NCBI RefSeq assembly: GCF_028453695.1
Contig: NC_135772.1
Location: 5,642,001 to 5,706,000 of the forward strand
Origin: Augochlora pura
Lineage: Eukaryota; Arthropoda; Insecta; Hymenoptera; Halictidae
Direction of reading: 5' to 3'
DNA length: 64,000 bases
The notes below the pieces were generated by a model that was not told the DNA's origin, did no database searches, and saw only the letters and a program-made list of their open reading frames with translations. A program made the translations under genes and the position numbers. Of this stretch, positions 1 to 13,538 are shown in pieces. The stretch's first letter is position 1, and every line of letters starts with the position of its first letter.

Positions 1-3000
1 GCAGCTCTGTGTAGAATTCGGTTACCGCGATTCAATGAGACTACCATAACAATTCAGACACACGCAAGTTGTAAACTAGTGTCTATGTGAAGCGAAACAA
101 AGCAGGGTCAAAAATAACGATAAATCTTGAACATTTTTAGAGAGAAGTCGACAAGGATAATTGAATCATATAAGGGATATGAATCACAAAATCTAGAGAA
201 AGATTGTTTCAGAAAAACCACATGACTGAAATCTTTTGATCTTTAAATGATTTGATTATAAATAGCAATTAAAGACGATCAAAAATTTATTTTATTACCG
301 ATAGTCATTATAAATTGCAAATATAATAAGCAAAATCATGTTTCCGTTGTAGATAATAATCGTCGGTGGAAAAAATTTATTTCGATAACTCCAGAAACCA
401 AAATAAATTTCTTTGCCGATAACTATCGATTTATGTAAAATAAAAATTCTCTCCATAATTTTCACGAGTCGAAAATAATACACATTACGGTGTTTATAAA
501 ATTTTTAAGTGTCTTCATCATTTAATTGTCCATTTACTTATTAATAATGGTTATCGATAATAAAGGGGACTTCTCGGTCATACAAATTTATTATTTTTAA
601 TCAGAAAGATTTCAGTAGAAGAAATAATGCTTATCTTATGACTTTTTTATGCGGGTCCATAACAGTTATGGTTCCTGAAACAAAGTACAAAACCCGGTAA
701 ATGTTTCTATTTTATAGCTGCGCGCATATGACTACTCTATCAGTAGGTTTCATACTGAACATAGAACCCACACGTTAATGCTGAGCTGAAATAGCGACAG
801 TAGTACTGATAGAGTAAGGTTGCGAAGATAATGATGCGGTTTGTCTTTGTTAGTATCATTTAGTCAATCTTATTATTGTTGTTATTATTGTTATTATTAT
901 TGACCCTGTAAGGTCCGCTTTCAAAACGCTGTGGAAAGTCGATTGTTTCTTGCACGTGAGAAAAATTTAATTTCGAACATATCAATCGAAAAACTTGTCG
1001 AACAGATATATTTTATTCTTTTTCGGCCGAAAATGACCTATCATCTGTCAACATTTTTACATTGTACATTGAAACATTGGTATTTAAACTGCCGTAAATG
1101 TTTTGAACAAAATAATAGAACTTTCCATACAGTTATGAAATATTATCCACCAGTATAACGCATATTTAATTTCATTGTACTATTGCAAACATTAAAAGTA
1201 AGCCTCCCGGATTATTACCTGAAAATGGTTTAAAACTTCCGACAATCCTAATGTATCGAAAGTCACGGAACTTTCTTCTACGATGTAGATTAATAAATCA
1301 TCTCATTAGAGTTGAAACGAATCGTCCGCGAGACACTGTCGTTACGTATCGACAATAATTATTACGAAACTCGAGCTGTCACCTATCACGTTTACTGTAC
1401 TGTAAGTAGTGCGCAATTAATTTATACGGAACACAAGCGAAGCACAATTTTGTGACGCGTATTTCCGTCGTAACGTCGACTCATTTCGTTCCTGTATTTG
1501 CCATCAGTTACAAATGTTTTAACGATTAATCTATTATTCAGCTTTAGAATGCAAGGTGACCTATAATTCAGGGCACAACTCGAAAATTGGTGATTTCAAA
1601 TGAAAAATAAATCGAAACTACACATTATGTGATTTGTTCAGTTTTAGTTGAATCTCAAGTATTACCTACAATTGACCAAATTACGTACAAAACCAAAAGT
1701 TTTTAATTATATTTTTAAAATGAAGGTAATAAATACAATGGAATATTAGTCAGTAATTTTTATATTCAATTAACACAATAGCTATCAAGATCAATTTGAT
1801 CCTAGAATATCAAATCTTCATTTAGGTTGAGAATTATTTATTTTTGTTGATCCGATAATTCTTTAAATACATTAACGATATAATGTAACGAAAAAATCTG
1901 AAATTTGTAATCCTAAATAATTAATATACAGTATTGTACTATTTCACTCAATATTTCACGGAGTTTAAAATTCTTTTCTGTCCGCAAAAATGTAAATTTA
2001 CATAAACGTTCGTAGATAATAATATTACTATTTATGCGTTTACGTTTGCTGCAACAAGGACATAATGCAAAATTTATAGTTTTAAAGTTGTTAATGCAGA
2101 GAAAATGGTTCCTGTGTGTACTTTTTAACAATCTCAACACTGACACATCTTGCTTGCACAATTCAAGTTGAAGCATAAACTATATTGAAATTGCAAGAAA
2201 AGCGTCATATTTGCATTTTTTCTTCAGATCTAATGACATGTTACTTTTTGATGCATTCTAATATCTGAAAATTAGTATAATATAAATGAAAAAGCACGTT
2301 AGCGGAATTTTGTTAATAGAAAAATGTTATTTTTCGTCAACGATCACCATTCTAAGAGTTGTGACACAAACAAGATTGTTGTTTCTGTGAAGATAAAAGA
2401 TACTTTGTAACATTCTTCACGATACGACAGTAAGATCATTGGATTTTTTTTGTTTCTGTTGACGATGACGATTCCAGGATCGCGTAGAATTGTATTAGAA
2501 TTATCCGCGTACTTATCAGAGAAGTCCCCACTTCCTGGCCCAGCGTAGATTGTCCCGTAAACTGTACAATTTTTCCGGAGACTTGAAATTGAAATAATGT
2601 GAGTCAACGTCACCATGAATTACCTCGTTAATGTATGCGCTACATTGGACATAAATCTTTAATCAATATTGTATTAAAAGTTTGCAAGGACTGGCCTTTT
2701 CAGATATTGCAATCGTTAAAAACGGCCGTAACGAAAATAGACACATGTGTTAATATCTAACATAAGTAAGACATGCCCTAGTACTATCGAGAGATTATTA
2801 GCGTAAACTAGCATCGAAGAGGATTTAAGATTTTTGTGAGGAAAATTAGGATACCAAATTCTAAGGAATGGAGCTTATTATTGTGATCAATTTGTTGAAC
2901 GAAATTGGCTAAGAAGTTGAAAATATACAATATTATTCATTAATTACTAATAACTAAGTTATTTATTTTCACCTGATACACCGAAAAGGAATTTAATATT

Positions 3001-3554
3001 TATGAAAAAGCATTACGGAGTTGAATTCATTCATATGGATAATTAGAGAGATCCAAATATTTTAGAAGTGCGAATTTTTTACTATGGAAACAATGTTCCA
3101 AACAGATTGAAAAATAGAATGAACAATAAATCGATGGCCGATTAAACATTTAAAAAACTAATAGGTTTTGTTCCTAAATGACAGAATTTTATTTTCTTGT
3201 TATTATTATAAACGACAAAATATAAATGAGGTATACAGAATATACTCGATTCTCAGTAAGGAATTTCTATGATGTCGGTAACGATGTGTGCGACACGGAA
3301 ATAGTAGCTCTTATACCTTGTCAGTGCTAATACCTAATCTGTGATGATAAGTCTACTTTTATTCTACCTAGTTTATGCTTCTAACAATCAACGTGAGATG
3401 TCGGTTTTGGGATATAAGCCTAACCTGACCCGTGGATGAATAAGCGGCGCTGACGATAGAGTTTTGATTTTCGCCTATTCACGCCGTCTTCAGGTATAAA
3501 CAATTTTTCTTGCTATAAAATACTACATTATTTGTAGTTACAATCGATAGAAGG
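1..3554. other. Intergenic, AT-rich, no gene seen
   Basis: I see no supported gene here. Short open frames in both strands (60-90 codons) have no recognisable domain and sit in low-GC sequence where such frames are expected by chance. A TTA/TTG-rich microsatellite lies at about 861-904. A small hairpin, 12-bp arms ACTCTATCAGTA and TACTGATAGAGT, lies within about 729-825. The last 150 bases before the proteasome start codon should hold its promoter and 5' UTR, but I see no clear TATA box. Confidence 0.6.
861..904. repeat. TTA/TTG trinucleotide microsatellite
   Basis: Imperfect run of TTA and TTG triplets in AT-rich intergenic DNA. Confidence 0.7.
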
Positions 3555-4738
3555 ATGAGTTCTGTAGGAACAGGTGTAAGTATACAGTGTATTAATTTAT
3601 GAAAACTCATTTAAAATTCGAAAAAAATGGAAACTAACCTCCATTGTGATTTCAGTACGATTTGTCCGCCTCTCAATTTTCACCGGACGGACGTGTGTTT
3701 CAAGTAGAATATGCACAGAAAGCCGTTGAGAATGGAGGGTAAGTGTAACGTTAACTGTGTTTCTTATTTATAATTGATATTATACAGCAATGTTGTTAGC
3801 TAACTTATTCTGAAGTTCTCTGTTATTTTGTATCTATTTGATGTATTCGGCTAGCGAGTAGTCAATACAATCCAAGGAAAAAAGGAAACATTTTTGAAGA
3901 TTTGGATTACTTTAACCTTTACTTTATACAGCTTTTACATCTCAGCACATCTGCATTAACAAAATCTTAATGTAACAATGGAATATATCATTTCTGTTAT
4001 AGAACTGTGATAGGTTTACGTGGGAAGGATGGAGTAGTATTTGCTGTCGAAAAAATTATTACTTCCAAGCTGTATGAGCCTGGAGCGAACAAAAGAATAT
4101 TCAACATTGATCAACACATAGGTATGGTAGCCTCTGGTTTGATATCAGATGCTGGCCAAATTGCAGAAACTGCCAGATCCGAAGCAGCACGTTACAAATC
4201 TTTGTTTGGAGTTGGTATTCCCTTGAAACGTTTGAACGAAAATGTATCCATGTACATACATGCATACACCCTGTACTCAGCAGTGAGGCCTTACGGTTGC
4301 TCTGTTATTCTTGGCGCCTATGAAAATGATGTACCAACAATGTACATGATTGACCCATCTGGTGTATCTTATGGATACTATGGTTGCGCCATTGGTAAGT
4401 ACAGTTCAGGTGTATTCATTTTTTTGTTCAAACATATCATCTATATCCCTTCTTACTTCCGCTTGATAGGAAAAGCAAAACAGTCAGCAAAGACTGAGAT
4501 CGAGAAGCTGAAGCTCTCTGAAATGAGCTGTCACGACTTAGTGAAGGAAGCAGCGCGAATTATCTATCTAGTGCACGATGAACTAAAAGATAAACAATTC
4601 GAGCTGGAAATGAGCTGGGTGGGTAAACACACGAACGGAAGGCATGAGCGTGTGCCGCAAGATATAAAAGCGGAAACGGAAGCTAAAGCGAAGCTGGCGA
4701 TGGCGGAAGATTCAGACAGCGACACGGAAGATATGTAA
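3555..4738 (+). CDS. PSMA3: Proteasome subunit alpha type-3 (20S core, alpha7)
   Basis: Non-catalytic alpha-ring subunit of the 20S proteasome, which gates substrate entry in nucleus and cytosol. Four coding exons: 3555-3575, 3656-3738, 4003-4394, 4470-4738. All introns are GT-AG with strong GTAAGT-type donors, and phases join without a break to give 254 aa, normal for the family. The start is the ATG at 3555; the next exon carries the alpha-type N-terminal signature (YDLSASQFSPDGRVFQVEYA), which forms the gating tail and H0 helix. The body shows the Ntn-hydrolase fold sequence of alpha subunits without the catalytic N-terminal threonine of beta subunits. The C-terminus ends in an acidic tail (DSDSDTEDM), typical of alpha7/PSMA3 and a casein kinase 2 type site. 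The 75-bp third intron stays open in frame, so retention would add about 25 residues; the conserved GCAIGK junction supports splicing it. No sign of decay. Confidence 0.96.
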
Positions 4739-4837
4739 ATCAATAATAGTGTCCAATACATATTTTGTACTTGTAAGTTATCTAATTTAAGTACGTCAAA
4801 ACAGAGCTATGGCATTTTTCTGTCTGTGAATGAGCCC

Positions 4838-4843
4838 AATAAA
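4838..4843 (+). terminator. PSMA3 polyadenylation signal
   Basis: AATAAA about 100 bp after the PSMA3 stop codon, followed by a TG/T-rich stretch as expected downstream of a cleavage site. Confidence 0.6.
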
Positions 4844-6988
4844 ATCTGCTGCCTGTTGTTTATAAGAATGGAAAATGTGTGTGTACCTCTCCTTTTCTAC
4901 TATTTCAACGTAACAATTTTCATGTTGCACAAAAAAAAAAAACTTTTTATGTAACTATACTCAAACGATTTTGATAGTAATATAACGTTTTTGTCCGGAT
5001 TTACGCGTCGACTGTTTTCGCTGTTTCTTTTATCGAACCCAGTTTATTAAATGCGCAGATACACCGAATTGTAATTCATAATAATCTATTCGCAGTATAT
5101 TGTGTACATGTTTTCGTACCTTTGAAAGGACTGCTTTGTAAAAATTGATTCATTGCACAAAACGGAACGGGGTTGGATACAGAAAGGGGATAGGCCTGTC
5201 GTTTAGTCAATTTAAAGTGGTCAATGAATTATACAGTTTAATGTATAGATTATAGATCATAGAAACAATGTTTAGTGTAAAATTTTGAAATATACATACT
5301 GTTTGAAGCATAGTTACATTCTTTGTAATCGATGTGTTGATTAAATTTCTATAAAGCATTCTTAATGTTTCATAATTAAAATTTTTAGTTGAAAAATTGG
5401 TAAAAATTCTATCACATGAATATCTTGAATTTTTTTGTGGAACGTTAACATATAATGTGCAATTGTTCTGTTGTTAGAGATATGAACGTACTTCGACTTA
5501 AGATAATTTATAATTGGAAAAAAGGCAGACTGCCCTCGCAGCCAAAAAAAAAATGGGAAGCAGCGAATGAGCAAGAGAGCATGAAATCAGCACAATTACA
5601 TATGGAATAAGACACACCGACGAACGCTTGTCTCACCCAGCCGTGCTTGCAGTCTTACTCTTTTTGCGCATTCATTCGGTTGGCGTACCATCAGAAGCAC
5701 GTGACGTGAAACTCAATTTTTAAAGAAGCTTCAAATAATAAAATCATTTATTTTTACATCTATATACTATCTAAAAACTCCATTTTACCCCAACACTACT
5801 TCAGAGCCACTAGCTATACCTAATTATCAATTTCGTATTAGTTATAGAACGATCAAAGAGTAATTTATAATAATTGTTTTATTACAATAGTTGTAATTCC
5901 GACAAAATTCGTTGAAATTAAACACAGTTATTTTACACATTTATTGGTCCCTGCTTTCAACGCTCGAAAATGTGCAGCCTCTATCGTTTCACAGGTACAA
6001 CAATTCATTTACTTTCGAATCTCGTTTTAGCATTACGATCAATACAGCACAATCCATGTTTTACTTGTTTCGACAAGCGATGCTGGACGCACATGAAAAA
6101 AATTACACGAATTTAGCGAAACACATTTTTCGTTGAAATTCGCGACGTTTATACGGCATAGTCAGTTCAGAACGTGATTCGGATGATGTTCATAATTTCT
6201 CGTTATTTTCCTTTATCAAAAAATTCGATTATATTTCTCGAAAATATTTGTGAAATTAATTTTCATCTTTTAAATAATTAAAATTAATTGACGCACTAAA
6301 ACTTACTACTCCCGCTGCAATCCCAATGGACATCTCCGTTTTGTTGATAAAAAGCTTTCGGACCTTTTTCGTATCTTTTTGTAAGCTGCAATAAATGAAT
6401 GTGGTCAATTTTACTTCCCGTTGTGGGATATTCTATCGCGGTTATATCGTTTGTCCATTTTATTCATTTGCTCGCGGTTTCTATTTTTATTAATTTTTGT
6501 AACACTGCCACAAGCATACTACGTATTAAAATGGCGGTGGTCTTTGTTGGAACGATTTCCCATAAAACGAATTTAATATTGTTACTGTTCGCGGCTGCCT
6601 CAAGCGCTCTTTTGCCTTCACTGAAATGCCAAAGAGCACGCGGGTCGGTTTCACGGCGATGGCGTTAATGTTAGAATTTCGGTAACGTTATTTCCAGGTT
6701 TGCGAGGGGCTATTGTTTTTTGTTCAACAAATTTTGTCTTTCTATACAGAAGAACTTCAGTTATTCAAACTGGTCAACGAAATACCAGTATTCAGATAAC
6801 GAAACAATCAGTCACAGTGAGACGTTATATTGAATATTAATTGAGATATCTTGCAGCATCAATTTCATTCGGCAGAAACCGCTTATTGGAAATTAGGACG
6901 AATAGTTTATTCGTCGCGAAATGTAATTTATGCATATTTTAGATTACTTGGGTATTATTTTAGTTTAATTAATTATTATTTTATTAAC
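4844..6988. other. Intergenic, no gene seen
   Basis: AT-rich sequence with a poly-A run near 4931. A slightly GC-richer patch at 5580-5715 has no coding signal. Open frames at 5912-6136 and 6399-6668 have no recognisable domain and no splice context, and I treat them as chance. Confidence 0.55.
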
Positions 6989-6990
6989 TA

Positions 6991-7575
6991 TAAGGTTCGT
7001 GTATTTGAAATGTCAGATGTTTAAGTGAACATATGAAACTGTATATCTTCTTTCAAAAGTTGTTAATTTAATCAAAATATGCCCCGTTTGCTTTATTACA
7101 CCTTTTTCAACGAGATTTCACTACAGAAATGCTTGTCTTAAACAAATTCTGATCTTTAGAATAAATAAATTCTGATATGGAATATTTCAGACCGTCTTCA
7201 TTTATATACTATTTAGCCCGTAAAAACAGTCCTAAATGTTTAAAATAGTGAAAGTCGGTTGGCGAAAGATCTATGTTTTATAAAATTTTATATTTTCCTT
7301 TATTTAATTTCGCAATTGTTTTGTACGACGTATGCATAGTTTTTATGGGCTAAGCAGTATGTACATGGAGACAGTCTGAAAAATTCCATACTATAGTTTA
7401 TTGATCCGAAAAATCAGAATTTCTTGAAGACAGACATCTACGAATTAAACTCGCGTTGAGAAAAGTGTATTGGAACAAATGGGACACATTTTGATTAAAT
7501 CAATAGCTTTTGAAAAAAGATATGCAGTTTTATATAATTGCTTACAACTCTGATATTTCATATGCACCAACCTAA
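6991..7575. mobile_element. 585-bp foldback MITE, mariner-type ends
   Basis: Non-autonomous DNA element that is almost one large inverted repeat. The left arm (6991-7228) matches the reverse complement of the right arm (7339-7575) along its whole length with scattered mismatches, leaving a loop of about 110 bp. Examples are AATCAAAATATGCCCCGTTT on the left against AATCAAAATGTGTCCCATTT on the right read in reverse. The outer ends read TAAGGTTCGTGTAT and, in reverse complement, TTAGGTTGGTGCAT, close to the TTAGGTTGG start of insect mariner elements. TA dinucleotides flank both ends (6989-6990, 7576-7577), the duplication made by Tc1/mariner transposases. There is no transposase frame. If transcribed it would fold into a long hairpin. 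Confidence 0.85.
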
Positions 7576-7577
7576 TA

Positions 7578-10540
7578 TTTTACGATTGTTTCCTCAAAGT
7601 ATTTGAACAATTCCGGATTTAGCTCTTACACTACGATTTCTTCACAATTACGTTGGTTAGTATTTGTTTGACATTAATTCATATTTATTGAATGTCATCC
7701 TTTACTTTAATATTGAAATATTGATAATAGGAGGGTAGAACTTTATTTCGATTTCAGTGACATCGATGACATCTATGGAAATCATGATCTTCACAATGAA
7801 TGTGATACAAGGATAATAATATAGTACATACATTGTTTTATATGTTTCTGATAGGAATTTATATCTGAAAGCTTGAACACATGTGTGTATATATAAATAT
7901 TTTCATAATCCATTATGTGTGCCTCATCCAAGAGGAATTACTTAAATTTATTAAAAAATTTATTAATTACTTATTTATCGAAAGATTACAATGAAGCACT
8001 GTTACACGAGATCGCGACTACTACTAAAATAGAAAGTATATTGCAACATTAAAGACCCAAGTACATACTGTGCCAAAGTGGAATCATTTGAACGAGCCAG
8101 GGACCAACGAAACGAATAAAAGAAAACAACGGATCATTAGCACGTGATTTCTATTCTTCTCCGATCTTGCAACAGGCGCGTGATTCCCTTGCTAAAATCT
8201 GGTCGACGAATTATTGCAATCACGAGGCACGATTGTGGTAACCGGCAACCGTGTGTTGAAGATTCTCGGTGACCCAATTCGCCCATCTCGCGGACATTAC
8301 CGAGCAACATTTTATTTTTATTCGGAACCTGTCTCGTGGTCAAAACGTGTCGTGCCAATTTTTTCGCATTTTCGTGGCGGCCGTTTATTAAAAGCAGTTA
8401 TGCGACACTTGGATCGCATCTGCCAAGCGATCACAATTTGTTTATTAACGAACAATAAGGTTTCACCGGTTTATGACAATTGGGTATAAAAAATGGTTTT
8501 GATTAGATGCATTTGTAAAACTTGCAAACCGGATTTTAAATCTAAATTTAATCAAATCGGATTTAGATACTAAAACTAATATGTACAAATTAGCACCAAT
8601 TGAGTGATCATTTTATGGGTAATTGTTTTTTTAACGATTATAATTATTTCGGTCGAGAAATATCATGCTAAAATAGAAACAACTTCTCTGCGAATTCCGT
8701 AAATATATGACTCAGATTAGATGAAGCACCCTATAACTCTTGCACCAAAAATATATAATTCGACTATAGTCAATGCTCCACAATTCTGAACAGAAGACAA
8801 GCATTCCTAAAGCTGCCACAATGAACCGATCCGATTCTGCGCGAATCAAGACGGTGAATTTTCTTCGCGATTTCACTTCTACCGTGGTGACATAATCGCG
8901 CGTGTTACGCATGGCAATCCCGCCACCACATCGCGGAGTGTCCCCGTGCCATAACAACGCCGTGCACGAGAAAACCGAAGGAACATTAACGAAACAATTA
9001 TTATTCTGCGAGCGTGTGCAGCAGGATAGAATTGTCAGTGGCGTGCTGACAGTTTTTTGTTACTGATATGGCAGGAACGATCTAAGAATCGTTTTACTTA
9101 TCGGTGTTACCTTTTGCAGGATATTTATCGGCTTCGGAATCAAGGGATCTTCGGCCGACGTTGACTTCAAGCGATACGAACGAAACTTCTGTAACTTTTT
9201 CAGCGTGAAATCTGTATTTAAAGTTTAAACTACTCTATCGTCATAATTAAGCCATTTATTGGGTCTTGGAAAACGACAAAAGTAACAATTTTAAAAATAA
9301 AATTTTTGAATTATCCAGATGATGTACAGTGAGACATGATAATATTCTGATACTCTTTAAAACTCAATAATTTGTTTTATGAATATAAACTGTATATAAC
9401 TTATTTTTTATTTATAAAAACTCTTTCATAGGAAATGATTGAACAAATTAATTAATTCATGCTTAAAAGTCTTTACATTTTTATGAAGTAACATGTATCG
9501 GTCATTTTTAGTTTCCAATATATTTTGAGATGTTAAATTAACTCATTTACAATGAGTAAACAACTTTATAAAAACTACAATTTGTTGGAGTGACAAACAA
9601 TTTCATCGAAATTGGTTAACGCTATTAGAAGCTGCAGGCATGGAAAAATGTAAACATCTTCACTTATTGGTCAAAAGGTGTGAAACATTTTTACGATTTT
9701 TGCTAATTTTAATTGTTAAGCAATAAAGAGTTTTTGCGTTAAAGCGAACAAACCATTATACGCGGAGAAGAGGCTTTCAATTTTGCGATGCCTTAAGAGA
9801 TTGCGTTTTATTAAATCTAGATTTGTTTACCATTTGTAGTCTCGTTTTCACCGAGGACTTTGCCTTTCTTCCGCTTCTCTTACCTGCACGCTTTCAACTC
9901 TCTTCTGCCAATTAGTCTTTTTCCACGTGTGGCCACCATTGCACGACGAGGGAAATGAATTAACGGCCCACAGAGCTACGCAGAAACCGAGGAATTTCCT
10001 CTTCAAGTTCTCGGAAAAATGTAGTGAGCATTAAAACCGGGCATCTTTCACGGATACCATTTTAGTCAACCTATTACAATGTCGAACATATGTGGTACAT
10101 ATGAAACAATGTTAATCTGATTTCAGATGAGATGATAACGAGTAATCGTAAGAAATTATGAATTATGTCAAATACTTAATTATTTTTAGTTTATGGATAT
10201 CGTAGGGAAAGTGATATTCTTTTGTGCTTCGTTTGGACAAATTGTTTTTAAGCAATTACTTTATTTCAAATACATGAGACGTAATTTCGCGTAAGATTTT
10301 GAACTAAAGTAATTAATTTTTTTGATAATAACAATGAAATATTAGGTCAAAAAACGAAACTGATACAGCAATTTTACTAAAACTAATAACTACAAAATAA
10401 AACTAATAAACTATACTGGAGCAACGCGGAAATATTGTACGTTCTTACACATCGTTGTGTATGTTATTAATTATGTCCTATTTAATTCTGTGCCACAACA
10501 TGGTACCGAAGACTAGAGATTTATATTATATATTCATAAT
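7578..10540. other. Intergenic, no gene seen
   Basis: No exon with a recognisable domain. Two patches are clearly richer in CpG than their surroundings (about 8090-8480 and 8780-9200). They carry overlapping short open frames on both strands but no splice-consistent gene, and could be regulatory. The rest is AT-rich. Confidence 0.5.
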
Positions 10541-10551
10541 AAGTTTATATA
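10541..10551. repeat. Target site duplication, left copy (I element)
   Basis: The 11-mer AAGTTTATATA here is repeated exactly at 21915-21925, just after the A-rich tail of the I-clade element. It marks the left edge of the insertion. Confidence 0.9.
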
Positions 10552-10827
10552 CAGTCGTGATCGATCCGTCGACGAGTTCGGACGTTTCCTGTGTTGATCG
10601 CATGTGCGGAATCATAGTGTGACAATCATAGTGACTTGTTAGTAGTAGTGATACATTGGTATATCCATTGTGCTGGTGTGTGTGTGTGTTGGCGCTGGTG
10701 TATGATCACCAAGATAATACGCCAAGATAACCTTAATCTATGTTTCCTTCTACACATGATAATATGACTTCTGAGTACAGGAGTCCATTAACTTCGCTCA
10801 CTAAAGAATACCCAAAAAAATCGAACC

Positions 10828-12710
10828 CATGGAACTTCCAAAATCTTATGCAAATGCCACCAAATTTGAAAACATGCCTACTAAGGACCAAGCCATCATC
10901 CTCCAGTCGGTGGATGGAATCAATATCCAACTGTATGCAAAGTAATTAAATACATTTCTAGAATTTCGAATTTAAGAATATGCATATATCTTGATAAGAA
11001 AGAAACCGTCGCCTCTCTTATATCACAACACAAATCGATCAAAATAAATAATAATATAATAGAAGTAAGACCGATGATTCAACCAGCTCAACGTATCATC
11101 CTCTCAAATGTATCTCCTACCATTCCTAATGCTGAAATTGAAAAAGAATTCATGAAAAACAATATTCGGATGTGTTTTTCACGAACTAACAATGAGACCA
11201 CTGACCGGTCTACGAGGGTTGTAAGGCCTCGATTCTACAAAGCCAACGTTAGTCGCGATGCCCTATGACCACTTAAGGTAGTAGAGCTGGTTGAGGTGAA
11301 GAATGTGACACACTTTTAAACATGAAATAAACAATATATTCTAACAAAAACAAGTCACTTTGATACACGGGTTTACTGATTATGTTTCGGTGTTATGTTG
11401 TGAGATGAACTGACGTTATGTAAGCGATGATCAAAATACTGAAGAGTGTTGGAAAATGTAATTGCGAAAATGTAATGAATGAGATTGCAAGTTTTCTGTC
11501 CCTTTTATGCCTTTTCGGAATGAACGATCAGACGCGGATTGGCTACAGGTGAGATGGAGAGGGAAGTCAGAGGGCCCGGGCCTCGCGGTGACGTAGTACC
11601 GGGAAAACCCAAGTCAGTGACGTAGCACCGGACGAAGCCCGAGCGAGTGGCCGGCGCGGCCCATCTGGCGACCCTACCATAAACTGGAAAACTAATTTGG
11701 AAGAAATCGCTTTATGATCGGCTATATTAATAAAGCGATTTAGCGCAAATGAGATTTCTTAATGTAATTACGCGATATAAAAAGGACACTAAAGCAATAA
11801 CCGTATGAATTGACAAAACCCGAATTTGAAAAGAAATAAAGTAATAACTGCAAGGCAAAGTTCCGTTGTAGGACGGAACAGGATGTGTTCGAAAATTTCA
11901 TCGTTAAAAGCAGGCATATCCGATCCTGAATTTGTACACATCTTAAGCTTTAGGAGGCAGCTATATGTCCATCCGGAGGATGTCAAAAAAATCCCAGGCT
12001 CCTTTATAACGGTTGTGGATGATACGCCTTATCGAATTTTCACTACTACAGGTACGCTAAATTGTTTCGTTTGCAAGAAAGAAGGGCATGTTGCCAAGCA
12101 ATGTCCTAACAATACACAAAGTTACGAAACTGAAGATACCATTACGAGCATTACTCCACCTATTTTAACTGAAACAACATCTCCGTCGATAAATGAGGAA
12201 TCCATGATTAATCTTAATCAATCAAAAATCTCTGAATTACCGACAACGGATTCCGGAATTAAAAAACCTCTCTCGTTCACCTCAGAGACTACTTCAGACC
12301 GTACATATAAAAATGAAGAAAGCTTCAAACACCCAACCGCGGTTAAAAAGAAGACTGTCAGAGTCAAAAAAATACGACAGGAATCTCCCTCCCGCTATGA
12401 AAGGAATTTAGAAGAATTGCTTAGCCCCGTTAAAGATCTAATTGATAATCCTGACAGCAAATTTATTCTCAACTACACCCAACTATTAAGTTTCCTAGAA
12501 AATTCTTTTGGAACTGCAAACCCAACCGAAATAGCGAATGAATACACTGAAAATATATCGGAACTAACAAAAATGCTTCATAAAATCTACCTTCTTCTGA
12601 CTGGACGAAGCATTAAGAACAGAATCCACAGACTATGTAAAAAACTCACAAATAAATTACTTGATGACTCTGGACCTTGGACAGTAGACACAGACACCGA
12701 CACCTCATAA
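10828..12710 (+). pseudogene. I-element ORF1 (gag-like nucleic-acid-binding protein), broken
   Basis: The likely start is the ATG at 10828. The frame shifts by one base near 10942, continues to 11172, is interrupted by a solo LTR, and resumes in frame after 11885 to the stop at 12710. The C-terminal half has a single CCHC zinc knuckle (CFVCKKEGHVAKQC, near 12062-12103), expected for the chaperone protein that coats element RNA. After it come a Ser/Thr/Glu-rich linker and a basic patch (KKKTVRVKKIRQ). Non-functional because of the frameshift and insertion. Confidence 0.8.
11173..11880 (-). mobile_element. Solo LTR 1 inside I-element ORF1 (708 bp)
   Basis: Sequence foreign to the I element, beginning TGTTTTTCACGAAC and ending GGACGGAACA. 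These are the TG...CA ends of a long terminal repeat, with TGTT/AACA as short inverted termini. A 5-bp duplication GGATG flanks it (11168-11172 and 11881-11885), and removing the insert plus one copy restores the ORF1 frame. No internal retrotransposon sequence and no second LTR are present, so it is a solo LTR left by LTR-LTR recombination. A TATA-like CATAAAAGGG read on the - strand (about 11502-11511) suggests minus orientation. Family not identified; a 5-bp duplication fits Ty3/gypsy, BEL or copia. Confidence 0.85.
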
Positions 12711-13538
12711 CAAACTATCATCTACCTTTTCTGAAACTAAATAGTTAACATATATCTCACACTCAATTAATATTCAACCAAACAGATCTACGACACATGA
12801 CAATTACCATCCTGCAATGGAACTTAAACGGATTTTTCCCCCGATTACCTCAACTACAAATACTACTTGACAAAAAAACACCAACCTGACATTGTATGCT
12901 TCCAAGAAACAAATTTTAAAGCCCTCCAAACAATAAAAATCAGGAACTACACAACATACACTGCGAACCGAAACTCCCCAACTGCAAGTGGAGGAGTGGC
13001 CACACTAATAAAAAACATCGTACACAGCGAACAAATCCAAACCACCTCTAACATCGAAACAGTTGTAACAAAAGTATATACATATCAGCAATGTATACAT
13101 CCCTAATAGTTATCAACTAAATGAAATAGAATTAAACAATTTACTCAACCAGATACCCAAACCATTCATCACAGTGGGAGACTTTAATAGCCACAACATG
13201 CTTTGGCGTTCAGAAAAAACCGACACCAGAGGAAGAATATTAGAAAAAATCATACTTGAACAAGATTTAATCCTTCTAAACGACCTAAAACGAACGCATT
13301 TCAGCATAGCAAACAGAACATTCAGCACAATTGACCTATCCTTCTGTAGCACAAATATTGCCCTAAATTGTGAATACAATACCATGTCAGATCTAAATGA
13401 TAGTGATCATTTCCCCATATTAATAAAAATCCACACAAACCAACCAGAAAACCACGATGAACCAACCACGCGATGGAAACTAGACTATGCGGACTGGGAA
13501 AAATATCAACGACTACAAACATTCTACCTCTGGACACA

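Noticed and set aside
2344..2616. 90-codon frame on the - strand
   Set aside because: No domain, no conserved motif and no neighbouring exon. Expected by chance at this size.
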